DNA of 64,000 nucleotides from Alentia gelatinosa (Eukaryota > Annelida > Polychaeta > Phyllodocida > Polynoidae). The notes under the pieces were generated by a model. That model saw nothing but the letters and a program-made list of their open reading frames with translations. It was not told the origin of the DNA and did not search any database. Position numbers and translations under genes: made by a program. Below, piece by piece: positions 61,401 through 63,559 of the stretch; the stretch's first letter is position 1; the number at the start of each line of letters is the position of its first letter. The stretch lies in NCBI GenBank assembly GCA_950022655.1, contig OX465579.1, positions 47,409,950 through 47,473,949 of the forward strand, written 5' to 3'.

Positions 61401-63522
61401 CCTCTTTTTTATTTCCTAAGGGAATGTAAGACCAGGTGAAGTCAGATGAAGCACAAGTATATGATATGACCTGCAGAAGACAATTTCAGTCAGTAAGTGA
61501 ACATTTGCCAATGATAAAAATATTCATTGAAGATCGAGGTACTTTTTAGTAATAGTTACTTATTTATACAACCAAGGCCTCTCGACTCTGAAGAATTCTA
61601 GGGTGAAATGATCACGGCCAAACAACCTGTCTTTCACAACACATCGAGACTTGCTGTAGGTAGTAATCCTGTTTAAAATGTTGAAAAGTCAAGGTTATGA
61701 GGTCACCTTAACGTCTGTAGGTCGTCCTCTGTGTTCTCCATCTCAGCGGCGAGAACTTTATGTCGAATCAAAGCCCGCAGTTCGCCTCTTTGAACCTCCT
61801 CACTCTCAGACATCTGTAACATTAAACAAAATACAACGTTAGGCCAAGAGATAAACCATCAAACAGCACAGTAGATGAGGTGGGCTGACAAGCAGGCAAG
61901 CAGCGAGACAGGCAGGCAGACAGGAAAACCCGGTGACTGAACAAGGAGGGACAAAGGGGGAGGACCAAAGAGGCAGAGGACCAAAGACAGCATTGTGAAT
62001 GGATGTAGAAATGGAAGGAAGAACAGGTAGATGAGATGAAGATAGCACACTGAAAAGAGGAACAGAATGGTGTATGATTGGACAAAGGGATGACGAACGG
62101 GGAAACGGGGAAACGGGCATACATAGGAAGGCAGGCAAATGGGCAGTCAGAAAGCCAAATAGGCAGGTAGGCAGGAAGACAATATGGCAGATAAAGGAAT
62201 ACAGACACATTTTTGTTTTGTTCTTTTTATAGTTTTTTTAATTAATTTAATTTTCATGTTACCGGATTAGTTACAATCTTTTTAATCTTTTTACTGTCAA
62301 TGGAAAGCTTGTTTCCAGTTGACCCTGACCGTACACACTATTTTAGCAGACAGTGACCCACTGTCACCTGGAAATGTTGTTTTTCCCCTTTGATTTATTA
62401 AACTTTAATAAAGTTTGGGAATCTATAAATTCTGCATTTTCTCTATAGGTGACAATGCCATATGCCTTGACAGAGCCAAACATTAAGATGCCTGAAATGA
62501 TAACATGTAGGAGGCAAGTATTGGAAGAGAAACAAATGTAACATAAAATTGTGATCTGCATAGTGGTCTGTCACTCATGGAAATGTTTGGTTGTATCTAG
62601 CTACAACGTTCTGTTCTGTAGAATTTGAGGGAAGGTCCCTCCTCACTCTAAAGATATCTAGCCCAACCTCTCATGAGTTTGGTTTTGGTTTTGTATTACG
62701 AAAGGATTTTCTCCTTTTACTATTCTATGTATGTCCTTTTCTTTTCCTAAATAAAAACCAAGCAACTACATACTTTCGTATTATGTAGTACAGGGGTAAT
62801 TTTCTGTTGTATTGAATGTTATCTCCATGTACGTTTGAGAAGTGCCAATAAACTGCTTAAAAAAGATGTCTGAAAAGTGATTTTAATGAATACTTGATCC
62901 CCCCCCCTCCCCCACTGTTTATCATTGAAGGTCTCTGTAACCAGAAATGTGCTGGTTTACCTTTCATGCCATCTGATCTAAATCATGATTGGAGAGCACC
63001 CACTACAATGTGAAGTCATCGTTGTGAAGGGTGGTTGTTATGCTGCATTGTTCTATATGACACTGTTTACCTGAGAACGTATAGCAATGGTTTGGATCCG
63101 ACAAGTAATTATGACTTACAAGGTAGCATCGATTGGGAATAGCAGTGTACTTTGCCTCATAACGTAAATCTTTATTATTCAAGGAAGACAAGCAGACAGA
63201 CAAACAAGATGGTTGACACAGCACCAGAAGGGGTAAATATATATATATACAGGTGGACGCGTGCAGAAACAGACCTACACAGGCAGGGAATATGGTGGAT
63301 GCCAGAAAATATGTTATGATGAATGAGTCACTTACCCCACGGGCAGCTGCGTGGATGGCATCCTCGACAAACGTGGCAAACCCCTCACTGAGCCACTCCT
63401 CTGTCCAGTCTTTGGCGCCGATGAACAGCCCGAACCAGGCATGACTCAACTCGTGACCCACCCGTGCCAGCATTGACCCATCCTCTGCCAGTAACGACTG
63501 CGACAGGAAAATGAGGCCCGCA
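1294..63522 (-). CDS. AOPEP: Aminopeptidase O-like M1 zinc metallopeptidase gene, partial (at least 7 exons)
   Basis: This is the one clear host gene, read right to left. Exons seen directly are 63522-63336, 61813-61707, 61354-61252, 58446-58339, 58005-57965, 46083-46020 and 1413-1294. All have AG acceptors, GT donors and matching codon phases, and together give 730 coding bases. A possible further exon is at 13071-13003. The product would be an M1 (gluzincin) aminopeptidase that removes N-terminal residues. The zinc site HELSH is followed, 18 residues later, by the Glu in WLSEGFAT. The signature GAKDWTEEWLSEGFAT and the C-terminal helical text DQLVLLLEEML are those I know from animal aminopeptidase O, not from ERAP, LTA4H or puromycin-sensitive enzymes. 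The N-terminal exons and the very C-terminus lie outside the window. The intron between 46020 and 1413 is about 44.6 kb and full of transposon remnants. Confidence 0.93.
2108..3650 (+). pseudogene. DIRS-like retrotransposon RT/RNase H relic
   Basis: Scattered but collinear remnants of a pol gene with many stops and frameshifts. At about 2635-2755 there is text resembling PFG.sSPYIFT, then FEFAKAKGV, then the catalytic box YLDDLLVTGAD (YLDD at 2716-2727). Downstream, LSSLGDLGFQKN (about 2785-2820) resembles the connection after the RT active site. DLKWW at 3456-3470 and a degraded RNase H start ETNASLSGF (about 3551-3577) follow in the usual order. DLKWW placed before an RNase H with D.S..G is typical of DIRS/tyrosine-recombinase retroelements, which is why I prefer that over Ty3/gypsy. 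No recombinase or terminal repeats were seen. The upstream open blocks from 1921 may be its gag-like part but carry no motif. Confidence 0.5.
3661..6160. other. Intronic, no gene; AT microsatellites
   Basis: No coding signal. Short TA runs lie at 3939-3956 and 4014-4035. A stretch of degenerate CCTGCC/TACC words occurs at 5780-5880, and a C-run at 5746-5755. Confidence 0.5.
6162..6313. mobile_element. Small MITE, GGTCATCC-GTAAAGTA termini (copy A)
   Basis: The left end GGTCATCCGTAAAGTATG and the right end, which reads CATACTTTATGGATGGCC, form about 24 bp inverted repeats around a G-rich centre. TA precedes the left end (ta/gtggtcatcc). A second copy is at 47271-47426. The TA flank would fit a Tc1/mariner-type non-autonomous element; that class is an inference. 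Confidence 0.65.
6326..6540. repeat. 45-bp minisatellite, about 4.6 units
   Basis: Consecutive units of 44-45 bp share the core CCCCGTATCGGGA followed by an AGTAGTATATGAATT-like half. Because 45 is a multiple of three, the minus strand reads as an open 15-residue periodic peptide, which I take to be an artefact of the repeat and not a gene. Confidence 0.75.
6560..10260. other. Intronic, no gene recognised
   Basis: AT-rich unique-looking sequence. Short open blocks (for example 7563-7790 minus, 8326-8580 plus) have no recognisable domain and no splice context. Confidence 0.4.
10275..10450. repeat. Dispersed repeat with a partner at 11260-11905
   Basis: The words GGACCTCCTTTCTTCCGTC and CCGAGAAGTCTCCAAGC, about 95 bp apart here, recur at 11270-11285 (GGACCTCCTGTCTTCCGTC) and 11852-11868. 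In the partner they are separated by a stretch that contains the MITE at 11464-11779, so the second copy appears to have been interrupted by that insertion. Confidence 0.5.
11464..11779. mobile_element. GATGCC-palindrome MITE, copy 1
   Basis: The ends GGTTTAATCCTTTAAGGGCGG and CCGTCCTTAAAGGGTTAAC are inverted repeats with a few mismatches. Near the left end are palindromic GATGCCTTTAGGCATC and a second GATGCC. Further right come ATATCACGTGATA and a GTGCCCCCGTCCCCTA box. The same order of blocks recurs at 23410-23747, 24849-25056 (inverted), 40890-41103 and 35707-36030, which defines the family. No coding capacity. Confidence 0.75.
12100..17110. other. Intronic, no gene recognised apart from the 13003-13071 exon candidate
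   Basis: Mostly AT-rich. A GC-richer patch at 13600-13740 and a CA-rich tract at 14613-14632 stand out. An open block at 14065-14262 has a basic peptide (KKDIGWMPKRR) faintly like a transposase helix-turn-helix, too weak to name. Confidence 0.4.
13003..13071 (-). CDS. Candidate AOPEP exon in the giant intron
   Basis: This is an open 69 bp block (23 codons, phase 0 to phase 0) flanked by AG (after ...gcgttcag) and a consensus donor AAG/GTATGT. It reads IPTSISQSKSTCHYSMSAS followed by TAIK. The exons on either side (ending 46020 and starting 1413) are both phase 0, so this block could be spliced in without a frameshift. Family knowledge predicts a poorly conserved linker of several dozen residues between GMP and DQLVLLLE, so at least one exon is missing there. 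Similarity to that linker is weak, so this is inference from splice signals and phase. Confidence 0.3.
17124..17189. repeat. Perfect 19-bp hairpin
   Basis: The arm AATATTGTCGTGGGCATGT (17124-17142) is exactly inverted at 17171-17189, around a 28 bp loop. It is an isolated structure with no second copy noticed in this window. Confidence 0.8.
17485..18080. repeat. Mixed repeat tract: hairpin-family arm and CGACTGCC words
   Basis: At 17495-17600 the text CCCCATAGACTTAACATTGGGA and following matches the B module of the hairpin MITEs at 48228-48376 and 57565-57712. Beyond 17640 the words GCGACTGCCATG, GCCAAGCGA and GATCCACTGAAG recur in variant form, giving a loosely repetitive, element-like region of unknown class. 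Confidence 0.45.
18640..19850 (-). pseudogene. LINE (non-LTR) reverse transcriptase fragment A
   Basis: An open stretch of 337 codons (19748-18735) carries the RT finger and palm motifs [20 protein letters not shown] and MYADDLVV (active-site YADD near residue 58). The post-RT thumb with LENWYTSNRLTINVKKT and a C-terminal LPFPKKEKYRR...IQLWNKL segment follow. Upstream sequence continues as DCVDHSILLFKLSEAGV, but a stop replaces the lysine region of the usual DLSKAFD block near 19840, so the copy is broken and 5'-truncated. No endonuclease domain. The family resembles CR1/Jockey-type LINEs in general; I do not assign a clade. Confidence 0.85.
19851..22240. other. Intronic, no gene recognised
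   Basis: AT-rich, no domain-bearing open frame and no clear repeat boundaries. Confidence 0.4.
22241..23617 (+). repeat. Left arm of large inverted repeat
   Basis: A 1377 bp arm matched in reverse complement by 24849-26233. It begins ATAACTTATACGG and ends ...CCATTATTTTTA. It contains a complete hAT-like MITE (22775-23409) and the first part of a GATGCC MITE. Identity with the other arm is high, with small indels in the homopolymer and CAA repeats and one extra segment of about 25 bp in the right arm. Confidence 0.92.
22775..23409. mobile_element. hAT-like MITE inside left arm
   Basis: The termini CAGGGATGCCAG and CTGGCATCCCTG-like (reading ctgccatccctg) are inverted. The inverted similarity extends inwards through CATGGAA and CGAATAAAA words for about 70 bp. 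A CAGGG start is typical of hAT elements. An 8 bp target duplication is not visible, since the right end abuts the start of another element. The mirrored copy is 25057-25683. It includes C, A and CAA simple tracts at 22892-22966. Confidence 0.6.
23410..23747. mobile_element. GATGCC-palindrome MITE, copy 2
   Basis: The ends TTAACCCTATCGCGCCGGG and CCCGGCGTGAATTGGTTAA are inverted. It carries TATCACGTGAC, and then three GATGCCTCAAGGCATC-type palindromes separated by CCGGCCAGCCCCGGG. The left-arm boundary of the large inverted repeat falls inside it at 23617. The right arm holds only the 24849-25056 part, so this element predates the inversion-duplication. Confidence 0.75.
24262..24540 (+). pseudogene. 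LINE 3' fragment in the inverted-repeat spacer
   Basis: An open block reads EKDNILLPRPFNEKF...YRSLSIWNGLDINVQ. It aligns by eye with the C-terminal KDNLQLPFPKKEKY...KGIQLWNKL of LINE fragment A. A frame change then leads to a TLKTEMEKSLL-like end. Only the extreme 3' coding part is left. Confidence 0.6.
24596..24848. mobile_element. Degraded two-module hairpin MITE remnant
   Basis: CCATAGGCTTAACATTGGG at 24601-24619 matches the B-module end seen at 48335-48350. CTCGGCTTCGCCTCACGCA at 24805-24823 matches the GGCTTCGCC centre of the A-module. The structure between them is eroded. Confidence 0.35.
24849..26233 (-). repeat. Right arm of large inverted repeat
   Basis: A 1385 bp reverse complement of 22241-23617. 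It carries a local duplication of the words CCTTGGC...AGTCCTATTGTCCTTGGC near 25905-25935 that is absent from the left arm, and a slightly different C/A tract. A 206-codon open frame inside it crosses low-complexity proline, lysine and glutamine tracts and is not a gene. Confidence 0.92.
26400..27580 (-). pseudogene. MADF-like DNA-binding accessory gene, frameshifted
   Basis: Reading leftwards, 27580-27320 is open (MAWWRGFHST...) with a basic KKQKRRR stretch and acidic linker. A different frame then gives DEDEKEAIIKYLQQHPEL (about 27210-27165), followed after another frameshift by LKDPLWTEKAQVMGRTPQEL, TWYDSMETQLDKLCKM and TVTEAWIWERFHFLVPHI. The order (helix ending in P-E-L, LW..KA..MG, L..WY.S, WI...F.FL..HI) is that of MADF/Myb-SANT-like domains often found as transposon-associated proteins in invertebrates. 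The trailing part to about 26400 is low-complexity Pro/Gln-rich. At least two frameshifts show it is dead. The exact transposon class is not visible. Confidence 0.55.
27581..27898. other. GC-rich flank between MADF-like relic and LINE B
   Basis: Rich in GTCGTCGG, ACTTAGG and TGCCGGG words. CCCGGCAA just before 27898 and TTGCCGGG at 29830-29837 would face each other if the intervening LINE were removed, suggesting that the LINE split an older palindromic element. Confidence 0.4.
27899..29811 (+). mobile_element. 5'-truncated LINE with open RT ORF and poly(A) tail (LINE B)
   Basis: A single uninterrupted frame of 506 codons (27899-29419). The RT begins with PERWKNAQIIPLKKSG and LRPVSLLPLPGKLLEK, then FIDLSKAFDTVSHEILL (first catalytic Asp near residue 148), [20 protein letters not shown], and LYADDTVVY (YADD near residue 236). 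A LTINTKKTKAM thumb and a C-terminal YYWNNLPVEYRK segment follow. No apurinic endonuclease lies upstream, so it is 5'-truncated; the first 15-20 codons may belong to the target. The 3' UTR carries AATAAA at 29783 and an A-run from 29796 to 29811. The ATG at 27899 is only the first in frame. The intact frame implies a recent insertion. A short CGGCAAT occurs on both sides, a doubtful target duplication. Confidence 0.88.
29812..31420. other. Intronic, no gene recognised
   Basis: AT-rich sequence without recognisable domain or repeat ends. Confidence 0.4.
31421..31508. repeat. Compound trinucleotide microsatellite (GAT/GAC/AAC/AAT)
   Basis: Runs of GATGAC, CGACGACGACGA, CAACAACAA, TAATAATAA and GATAATGATAAT follow one another. 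Both strands are open through it, giving spurious poly-Thr/Ile or poly-Val frames. Confidence 0.85.
31735..32600. mobile_element. Diverged relatives of the TTTTTCAGTCACGACAATCG MITE
   Basis: TGTTTTTCAGTCACGACAATCG at 31747-31768 equals the terminal repeat of the element at 39711-40549. A variant with CAGCAACGACAATC is at 32135-32153. Near 32555-32585 the text GGCCAACGATCG resembles the inner part of that element's right end. One or two old, broken copies seem to be present. Confidence 0.4.
33030..33290. mobile_element. CGTATACATATG repeat, copy 1
   Basis: ATATACGCC at 33053-33061 and TATACGCTGGGTGTATACATATG at the right side bracket a segment containing TAGGACTATCTTGTATAC. Two similar segments lie at 41860-42000 and 55290-55450. 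The repeated order (AGGA.T..CTT, TATACGC, CGTATACATATG) defines a small non-coding element family. Confidence 0.45.
33300..33830. other. Unassigned moderately GC-rich segment
   Basis: GC-richer than its surroundings, with GGTTCGGATTGAATCC at about 33383-33398 and an ATTTAGATACAAAGCCTTTATTTA stretch. No domain or terminal repeats recognised. Confidence 0.3.
33831..35700. other. Intronic, no gene recognised
   Basis: AT-rich, no clear repeat or coding signal. Confidence 0.4.
35707..36030. mobile_element. GATGCC-palindrome MITE, copy 3 (diverged, inverted)
   Basis: CTTAACCCAATCCTTACG at 35706-35723 corresponds to the TTAACCCTTTAAGG terminus. TGTAGGCGGCG, CATGTGACGTGATT and GATGCCATTTGGCATC (35963-35978) follow in the family order, inverted relative to copy 1. 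The second terminus is not clear. Confidence 0.5.
36639..37455. mobile_element. MITE with GGGGC-GTTTCACTAG termini, invaded by an inner MITE
   Basis: The left end GGGGCTGTTTCACTAGGAGG and the right end CTAGTGAAACGGCCCC are inverted repeats. CTG stands directly outside on both sides (36636-36638 and 37456-37458), a 3 bp target duplication. Internally, words of the type CACTGTTG and GTCTCACTG occur on both sides of a second element (36880-37238). A 3 bp CWG duplication with GGSCC-GTTTCA ends fits PIF/Harbinger-type elements; the class is inferred. Total 817 bp, no ORF of its own. Confidence 0.8.
36880..37238. mobile_element. Inner long-TIR MITE, copy 1
   Basis: Both ends carry inverted text: CTTCCCGTAAG...GAAATTCTTACACGAGTAAGGTATACATATAACC on the left, and the inverse from GGTTATATATATACCTAACTCGTG to CCTATGGGAAG on the right, about 90 bp each. 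The centre has GGTGGCCAGTG and a GC-rich CCGCCGGCCTCCGGGGG box. The same element is at 39941-40333. Confidence 0.8.
37594..38109 (-). mobile_element. Retroposed 484-bp sequence with 16-bp target duplication
   Basis: CAAGTCTCAATAAGTT is present perfectly at 37594-37609 and 38094-38109. Just inside the left copy is a T-run ending at 37614, that is, an A tail on the minus strand, so the insert is read from 38093 down to 37610. Its 5' part is CpG-rich, with a CCAAT box (plus-strand ACCAATCAG), CACGTGACG, and a hairpin GGCCGCGG-GAACTT-CCGCGGCC. Its 3' part is ordinary. A GTAAGT donor-like site remains at about 37751-37746. It could be a retrocopy of a host transcript 5' region or a short LINE/SINE product; no protein domain is visible. 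Confidence 0.7.
38110..39707. other. Intronic, no gene recognised
   Basis: T-rich tract at 38129-38148, otherwise unassigned AT-rich sequence. Confidence 0.4.
39711..40549. mobile_element. MITE with GGCCCTGTTTTTCAGTCACG termini, invaded by an inner MITE
   Basis: The left end GGCCCTGTTTTTCAGTCACG and the right end CGTGACTGAAAAACAGGGCC are exact inverses over 20 bp. CAG flanks both ends (39708-39710 and 40550-40552), a 3 bp duplication. A second internal TGTTTTTCAGTCACGACAATTG starts at 39837. The middle is occupied by the inner MITE 39941-40333. Without it, the host element is about 446 bp. The class is inferred as PIF/Harbinger-like, as for 36639-37455. Confidence 0.85.
39941..40333. mobile_element. 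Inner long-TIR MITE, copy 2
   Basis: The left end CACTTCCCGTGGGAATTAAG and the right end CTTAATTCCATCGGAAAGTG are inverted; the inverted similarity runs inwards for about 90 bp through ATCACGAGTAAGGTATA and ACCTATAAACG. It shares with 36880-37238 the central CTCTGGTGGCCAGTG, CGCCGGCCTCCGGGG and ACGGAGGGAGTGAAAAAGAA blocks. No coding capacity. Confidence 0.85.
40850..40882 (-). repeat. tRNA-like T-arm fragment (SINE-like)
   Basis: On the minus strand the text GGTTATGGGTTCAAACCCCGG has a T-arm/box B layout (GGGTTCAAACCCC). No A-box partner at the right distance is obvious, so it is probably a relic of a tRNA-derived SINE. Confidence 0.3.
40890..41103. mobile_element. GATGCC-palindrome MITE, copy 4 (5'-truncated)
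   Basis: It runs from AATTTTCACAGAATGTATG through ATATCACGTGATTGA and GTGTGCCCGTCCCCTAGCGG to CTTAAATGGTTAAC, in the same block order as 11575-11779. The part with the palindromes is missing. Confidence 0.7.
41104..41433 (+). mobile_element. Possible retroposon 3' end with AATAAA and A-run
   Basis: The sequence ends GGTCAATAAAATTG followed by an A-run (41426-41433), with AATAAA at 41412-41417. It looks like the 3' UTR of a retroposed transcript or LINE; no coding part is seen. Confidence 0.35.
41434..41560 (+). other. Very GC-rich block after the A-run
   Basis: CCCGCCCGCCCGACC and CGAGCCCGAGCCCC stand out against AT-rich surroundings. One frame is open and ends ...EPEPPSVMTVSSYRKC. It might be a transposed piece of a CpG-rich first exon; nothing identifies it. 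Confidence 0.25.
41860..42000. mobile_element. CGTATACATATG repeat, copy 2
   Basis: GGCGTATATATGATATA at the left and GACGTATACATATG at the right are inverted. The interior AGGAGGACTTACTTATTTACGCC resembles the interior of copy 1. Confidence 0.5.
42940..43580. repeat. Cluster of TGATGGGACAGACC motifs
   Basis: Variants of TCTGATGGGACAGACCT followed by an ACTGCATTG or GGCTATTTAGCATTG word occur near 43005, 43048, 43312, 43358 and 43542. The spacing is irregular (about 45 to 265 bp), so it is a scrambled short repeat and not a simple tandem array. Confidence 0.55.
43581..45220. other. Intronic, no gene recognised
   Basis: AT-rich, unassigned. Confidence 0.4.
45241..45442. mobile_element. Two-module hairpin MITE, copy 1
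   Basis: Module A (45241-45354) is a hairpin with arms TTGGTCAAAGTCGTCGTTCT / AGAATGACTTCTTTGACCAA and a GAGGCGACAGCC centre. Module B follows, with inverted ends TTTATCTCAC (45373) and GTGAGATAAA (45431-45440). The same A+B pairing is seen at 48084-48376 and 57565-57862. Confidence 0.6.
45640..46010. repeat. Segment duplicated at 59080-59420
   Basis: Shared blocks in the same order and orientation: AATGACTGGA, AAACGTGCTCAGAG, CTCATTCGCTTTCCGAAAAT, a GTGCC..CTGG..T.GA stretch, TGACTTGTAGACAT and TACTTGCATC. The 59 kb copy has a GGTTCGACCAGGGTCC box-B-like word, so a tRNA-derived SINE is possible. It ends 10 bp before the 46020 exon border. Confidence 0.5.
46020..46083 (-). CDS. AOPEP: AOPEP exon, EKIYADWLDGPGMP segment
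   Basis: This 64 bp exon contributes one base to the split Arg codon and then 21 codons, including TPEKIYADWLDGPGMPT. The acceptor is ...tttcctcttcag, the donor ACG/GTAAGC, and it ends in phase 0. IY.DWL..GP/GIP is the conserved end of the M1 catalytic region in aminopeptidase O. The intron on its 5' side is about 11.9 kb and on its 3' side at least 33 kb, in contrast to the small introns at 57-63 kb. Confidence 0.93.
46391..46447. repeat. TA microsatellite
   Basis: About 28 TA units. Confidence 0.95.
46448..47265. other. Intronic; GC-rich stretch at 46900-47200
   Basis: No gene. The GC-rich part includes GGCTGGCCGCAGCGAGC and GCGCGGCCGGGATG words. It is open on the minus strand for 123 codons but proline-rich and without a domain. 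Confidence 0.35.
47271..47426. mobile_element. Small MITE, GGTCATCC-ATAAAGTA termini (copy B)
   Basis: The left GGACATCCATAAAGTATA and the right GTACTTTATGGATGACCAC are inverted, with TA outside the right end. It is the second copy of the family at 6162-6313. Confidence 0.65.
48084..48376. mobile_element. Two-module hairpin MITE, copy 2 (best preserved)
   Basis: Module A is a near-perfect 142 bp palindrome (48084-48225) running from GAAACCTATGAGAGTTTA to TAAACTCAAATGGGTTTC, with the centre AAGGCGAAGCCG. Module B (48228-48376) has inverted ends ATTTATCTCACCC and GGGTGAGATAAAT, with AATGTTAAGTCTATGGAG inside. The two modules are only 2 bp apart. Confidence 0.8.
48377..51285. other. Intronic; unassigned, GC-rich patch at 50270-50450
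   Basis: No gene recognised. The GC-rich patch contains CTCCGGGGGCCACTGGCCACTG and GGCGGGGCC words; both strands are open across it, which is expected by composition alone. Confidence 0.4.
51290..51410 (+). repeat. tRNA-like SINE head candidate
   Basis: GAGCGGCCTAACG (A-box-like) is followed about 50 bp later by GGGGTTCGGCCCCTGTACGG (box-B-like GGTTCGGCCCC). The cloverleaf could not be completed, so this is not an intact tRNA gene. Confidence 0.35.
51900..52135. mobile_element. Two-module hairpin MITE, copy 3 (partial)
   Basis: The half hairpin GCAATCAAACGAGTTGATTTTCATTGAGTGGGTTTCTG is followed by the B module, ending AGATTAAGCCTATGGAGAGAAATACCGGGGTGAGATC. Confidence 0.5.
53130..53560 (-). 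repeat. Dispersed repeat R, copy 1
   Basis: The inverse of the sequences at 58660-59060 and 62380-63190. Shared landmarks are GGTAGCATCGGTTGGGAT-like, GCATAGCAACG, GTTATGTTGCATTGTTCTTTATGACA-like, GGTGAAACCTTGA and TTTATTAAACTTTAATAAAG. No ORF of its own. It lies next to the Penelope-like fragment. Confidence 0.75.
53707..54650 (-). pseudogene. Penelope-like element fragment with GIY-YIG endonuclease
   Basis: An open frame (386 codons, 54867-53707) whose first roughly 75 codons look like flank. From about residue 80 it reads HCKRGIPYGQFLRIRRICS, then HFVNRGYPREL, then a Cys-rich linker (NCRYCKSLECSGE...CCQSSN), and then the GIY-YIG core LIYCITCTRCSAQYVGQTKRR (about 54030-53970) with RNRVERNWMFRLRTQIPYG at the end. 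That order, end of the RT thumb then Cys knot then GIY-YIG, is that of Penelope-type retroelements. The RT palm with its active site is missing, so it is a 5'-truncated copy; the endonuclease part is unusually intact. Confidence 0.85.
54657..54674. repeat. TACATATAATAAACCCAG, also at 53098-53115
   Basis: An 18 bp word, present twice in the same orientation about 1.56 kb apart, bracketing repeat R and the Penelope-like fragment. A related inverted word occurs at 41666-41684. It could be part of the element's own terminal sequence or a target duplication. Confidence 0.5.
55290..55450. mobile_element. CGTATACATATG repeat, copy 3
   Basis: GGCGTATACATAT at the left and GACGTATATATATG at the right, with GTCTTGTATACGCCTCATACGC inside, matching the layout of copies 1 and 2. 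Confidence 0.45.
55451..57560. other. Intronic; GC-richer element-like tract 55530-56560, G-run at 56869-56891
   Basis: The 55530-56560 tract repeats words such as CGGCAG, GTCGGC, CTGGCCGGCAG and GTGGATCAGC in both orientations, which suggests a decayed transposon, but I found no termini or domain. A run of about 23 G follows at 56869. Confidence 0.35.
57565..57862. mobile_element. Two-module hairpin MITE, copy 4 (inverted)
   Basis: Module B comes first (CTATCTCAACCCTG ... GGAGGGTGAGATAAATTC), then module A (57718-57862), with arms around GTGGCTTCGCCTTGTG and TTTCATAGGGTTCC at its end. It is the reverse order and orientation of 48084-48376. It ends about 100 bp before the donor of the 57965-58005 micro-exon. 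Confidence 0.7.
57965..58005 (-). CDS. AOPEP: AOPEP micro-exon
   Basis: This very short exon (41 bp) encodes DVLDHVFKTFPEL plus two bases of a split codon. The acceptor is ...tgattcatttcag and the donor GTGAGT. The split codon CG+G gives Arg with the next exon at 46083, producing FPEL-R-ERGLTPEKIYADW. In aminopeptidase O the corresponding place reads as a short helix before an IY.DWL motif. The fit of sequence and phase on both sides supports the call despite the size. Confidence 0.88.
58339..58446 (-). CDS. AOPEP: AOPEP exon, GYFLLR...HGQL segment
   Basis: This 108 bp exon holds 36 codons and is phase 0 at both ends. It begins GYFLLRNLSGMIGM and ends YHGQLVLST. It continues the VHYLK of the previous exon into GYFLLR, the same join seen in known aminopeptidase O proteins. 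The acceptor lies after ...ttattacag; the donor is ACA/GTAAGT. It forms helical sequence of the C-terminal part of the M1 catalytic fold. Confidence 0.95.
58660..59060 (+). repeat. Dispersed repeat R, copy 2
   Basis: It contains TTTTATTAAACTTTAAACAAG, GGTGAAACCTTGATCACCC, TCTGATCTAAAACGTGATAGG, GTTGTGAAGAGTGGTTGTTATG, GGTAGCATCGGTTGGGATTAG, in the same order as copy 3 and inverse to copy 1. It is intronic between the 58446 and 61252 exons. Confidence 0.75.
59080..59420. repeat. Second copy of the 45640-46010 segment
   Basis: It carries CACTCGCTTTCCGAAAAT and GGTTCGACCAGGGTCCGTCC; see the partner entry for the shared blocks. It follows directly on repeat R. Confidence 0.5.
59421..61095. other. 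Intronic, no gene recognised
   Basis: AT-rich intron sequence between AOPEP exons. Confidence 0.4.
61100..61172 (-). repeat. tRNA-Met-like pseudogene or SINE head
   Basis: Reading the minus strand: AGCAGTGGGAAGGCGCATGA, then TTCTCATGCGGT, then GTTCAAGTCCCAGTC. This follows elongator tRNA-Met (A-box GCAGT.GG.A..GCGC, CTCAT around the anticodon, GTTCAA box B). The acceptor stem does not pair and the T-stem is imperfect, so it is not a functional tRNA gene. Confidence 0.45.
61252..61354 (-). CDS. AOPEP: AOPEP exon, KNGLNP...QVHYLK segment
   Basis: This 103 bp exon contributes the third base of a split Arg codon and 34 codons beginning PDPAHEQRGEDPS. The stretch VKNGLNPHKQFTQVHYLK is highly characteristic of aminopeptidase O. 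The acceptor is ...tcttttaag; the donor is AAG/GTAAGA, phase 0. It is separated by a 352 bp intron from the preceding exon. Confidence 0.95.
61707..61813 (-). CDS. AOPEP: AOPEP exon, linker after catalytic domain
   Basis: This 107 bp exon has phase 0 at entry and leaves two bases of a split Arg codon. It encodes a charged helical stretch beginning MSESEEVQRGELRAL and ending ENTEDDLQTL. The acceptor is ...gttacag at 61814, the donor GTGACC. The Met is only the first codon of the exon, not a translation start, because the upstream exon also ends in phase 0. In aminopeptidase O the segment after the zinc-site exon is likewise a charged helix leading to a ...LRP motif, which the next exon supplies. 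Confidence 0.9.
61860..62200. repeat. Degenerate GGCA/GGAC purine-rich tract
   Basis: Words GGCAGGCA, GACAGG, GAGGACCAAAGA and GGGGAAACGGG repeat. The minus-strand open frames of up to 128 codons are Cys/Leu/Pro-rich readings of this tract, not genes. Confidence 0.6.
62380..63190 (+). repeat. Dispersed repeat R, copy 3 (interrupted)
   Basis: The first part, 62380-62500, has TTTATTAAACTTTAATAAAG and TGACAATGCCATATGCCTTGACA-like text. The rest resumes near 62915 with GTTTATCATTGAAGGTCTCTGTAACCAG and runs to GGTAGCATCGATTGGGAATAG and TTTATTATTC. About 400 bp between them have no counterpart in the other copies and look like a later insertion. Confidence 0.65.
63336..63522 (-). CDS. AOPEP: AOPEP exon with catalytic zinc site
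   Basis: This 187 bp exon supplies one base to a split codon and then 62 codons. It opens with AGLIFLSQSLL and holds the zinc-binding and catalytic HELSH (63455-63441). The third zinc ligand is the Glu in EEWLSEGFATF, exactly 18 residues after the HEXXH, as the M1 family requires. The acceptor is a pyrimidine-rich tract ending ...tattccag; the donor is GTAAGT at 63335-63330, leaving phase 0. No key residue is missing. The neighbouring upstream intron contains decayed tandem copies of this exon (63560-63910), so the start was chosen on the copy with an intact reading frame and donor. Confidence 0.96.
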
Positions 63523-63559
63523 CTGGAATACACACCAAACCTTTAAATATGACAACTGC

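Noticed and set aside
61822..62210. Cys/Leu/Pro-rich minus-strand frames of 123-128 codons, membrane-like
   Set aside because: They arise from a degenerate GGCA/GGAC repeat tract; three overlapping frames are open at once, and they overlap an intron of AOPEP.
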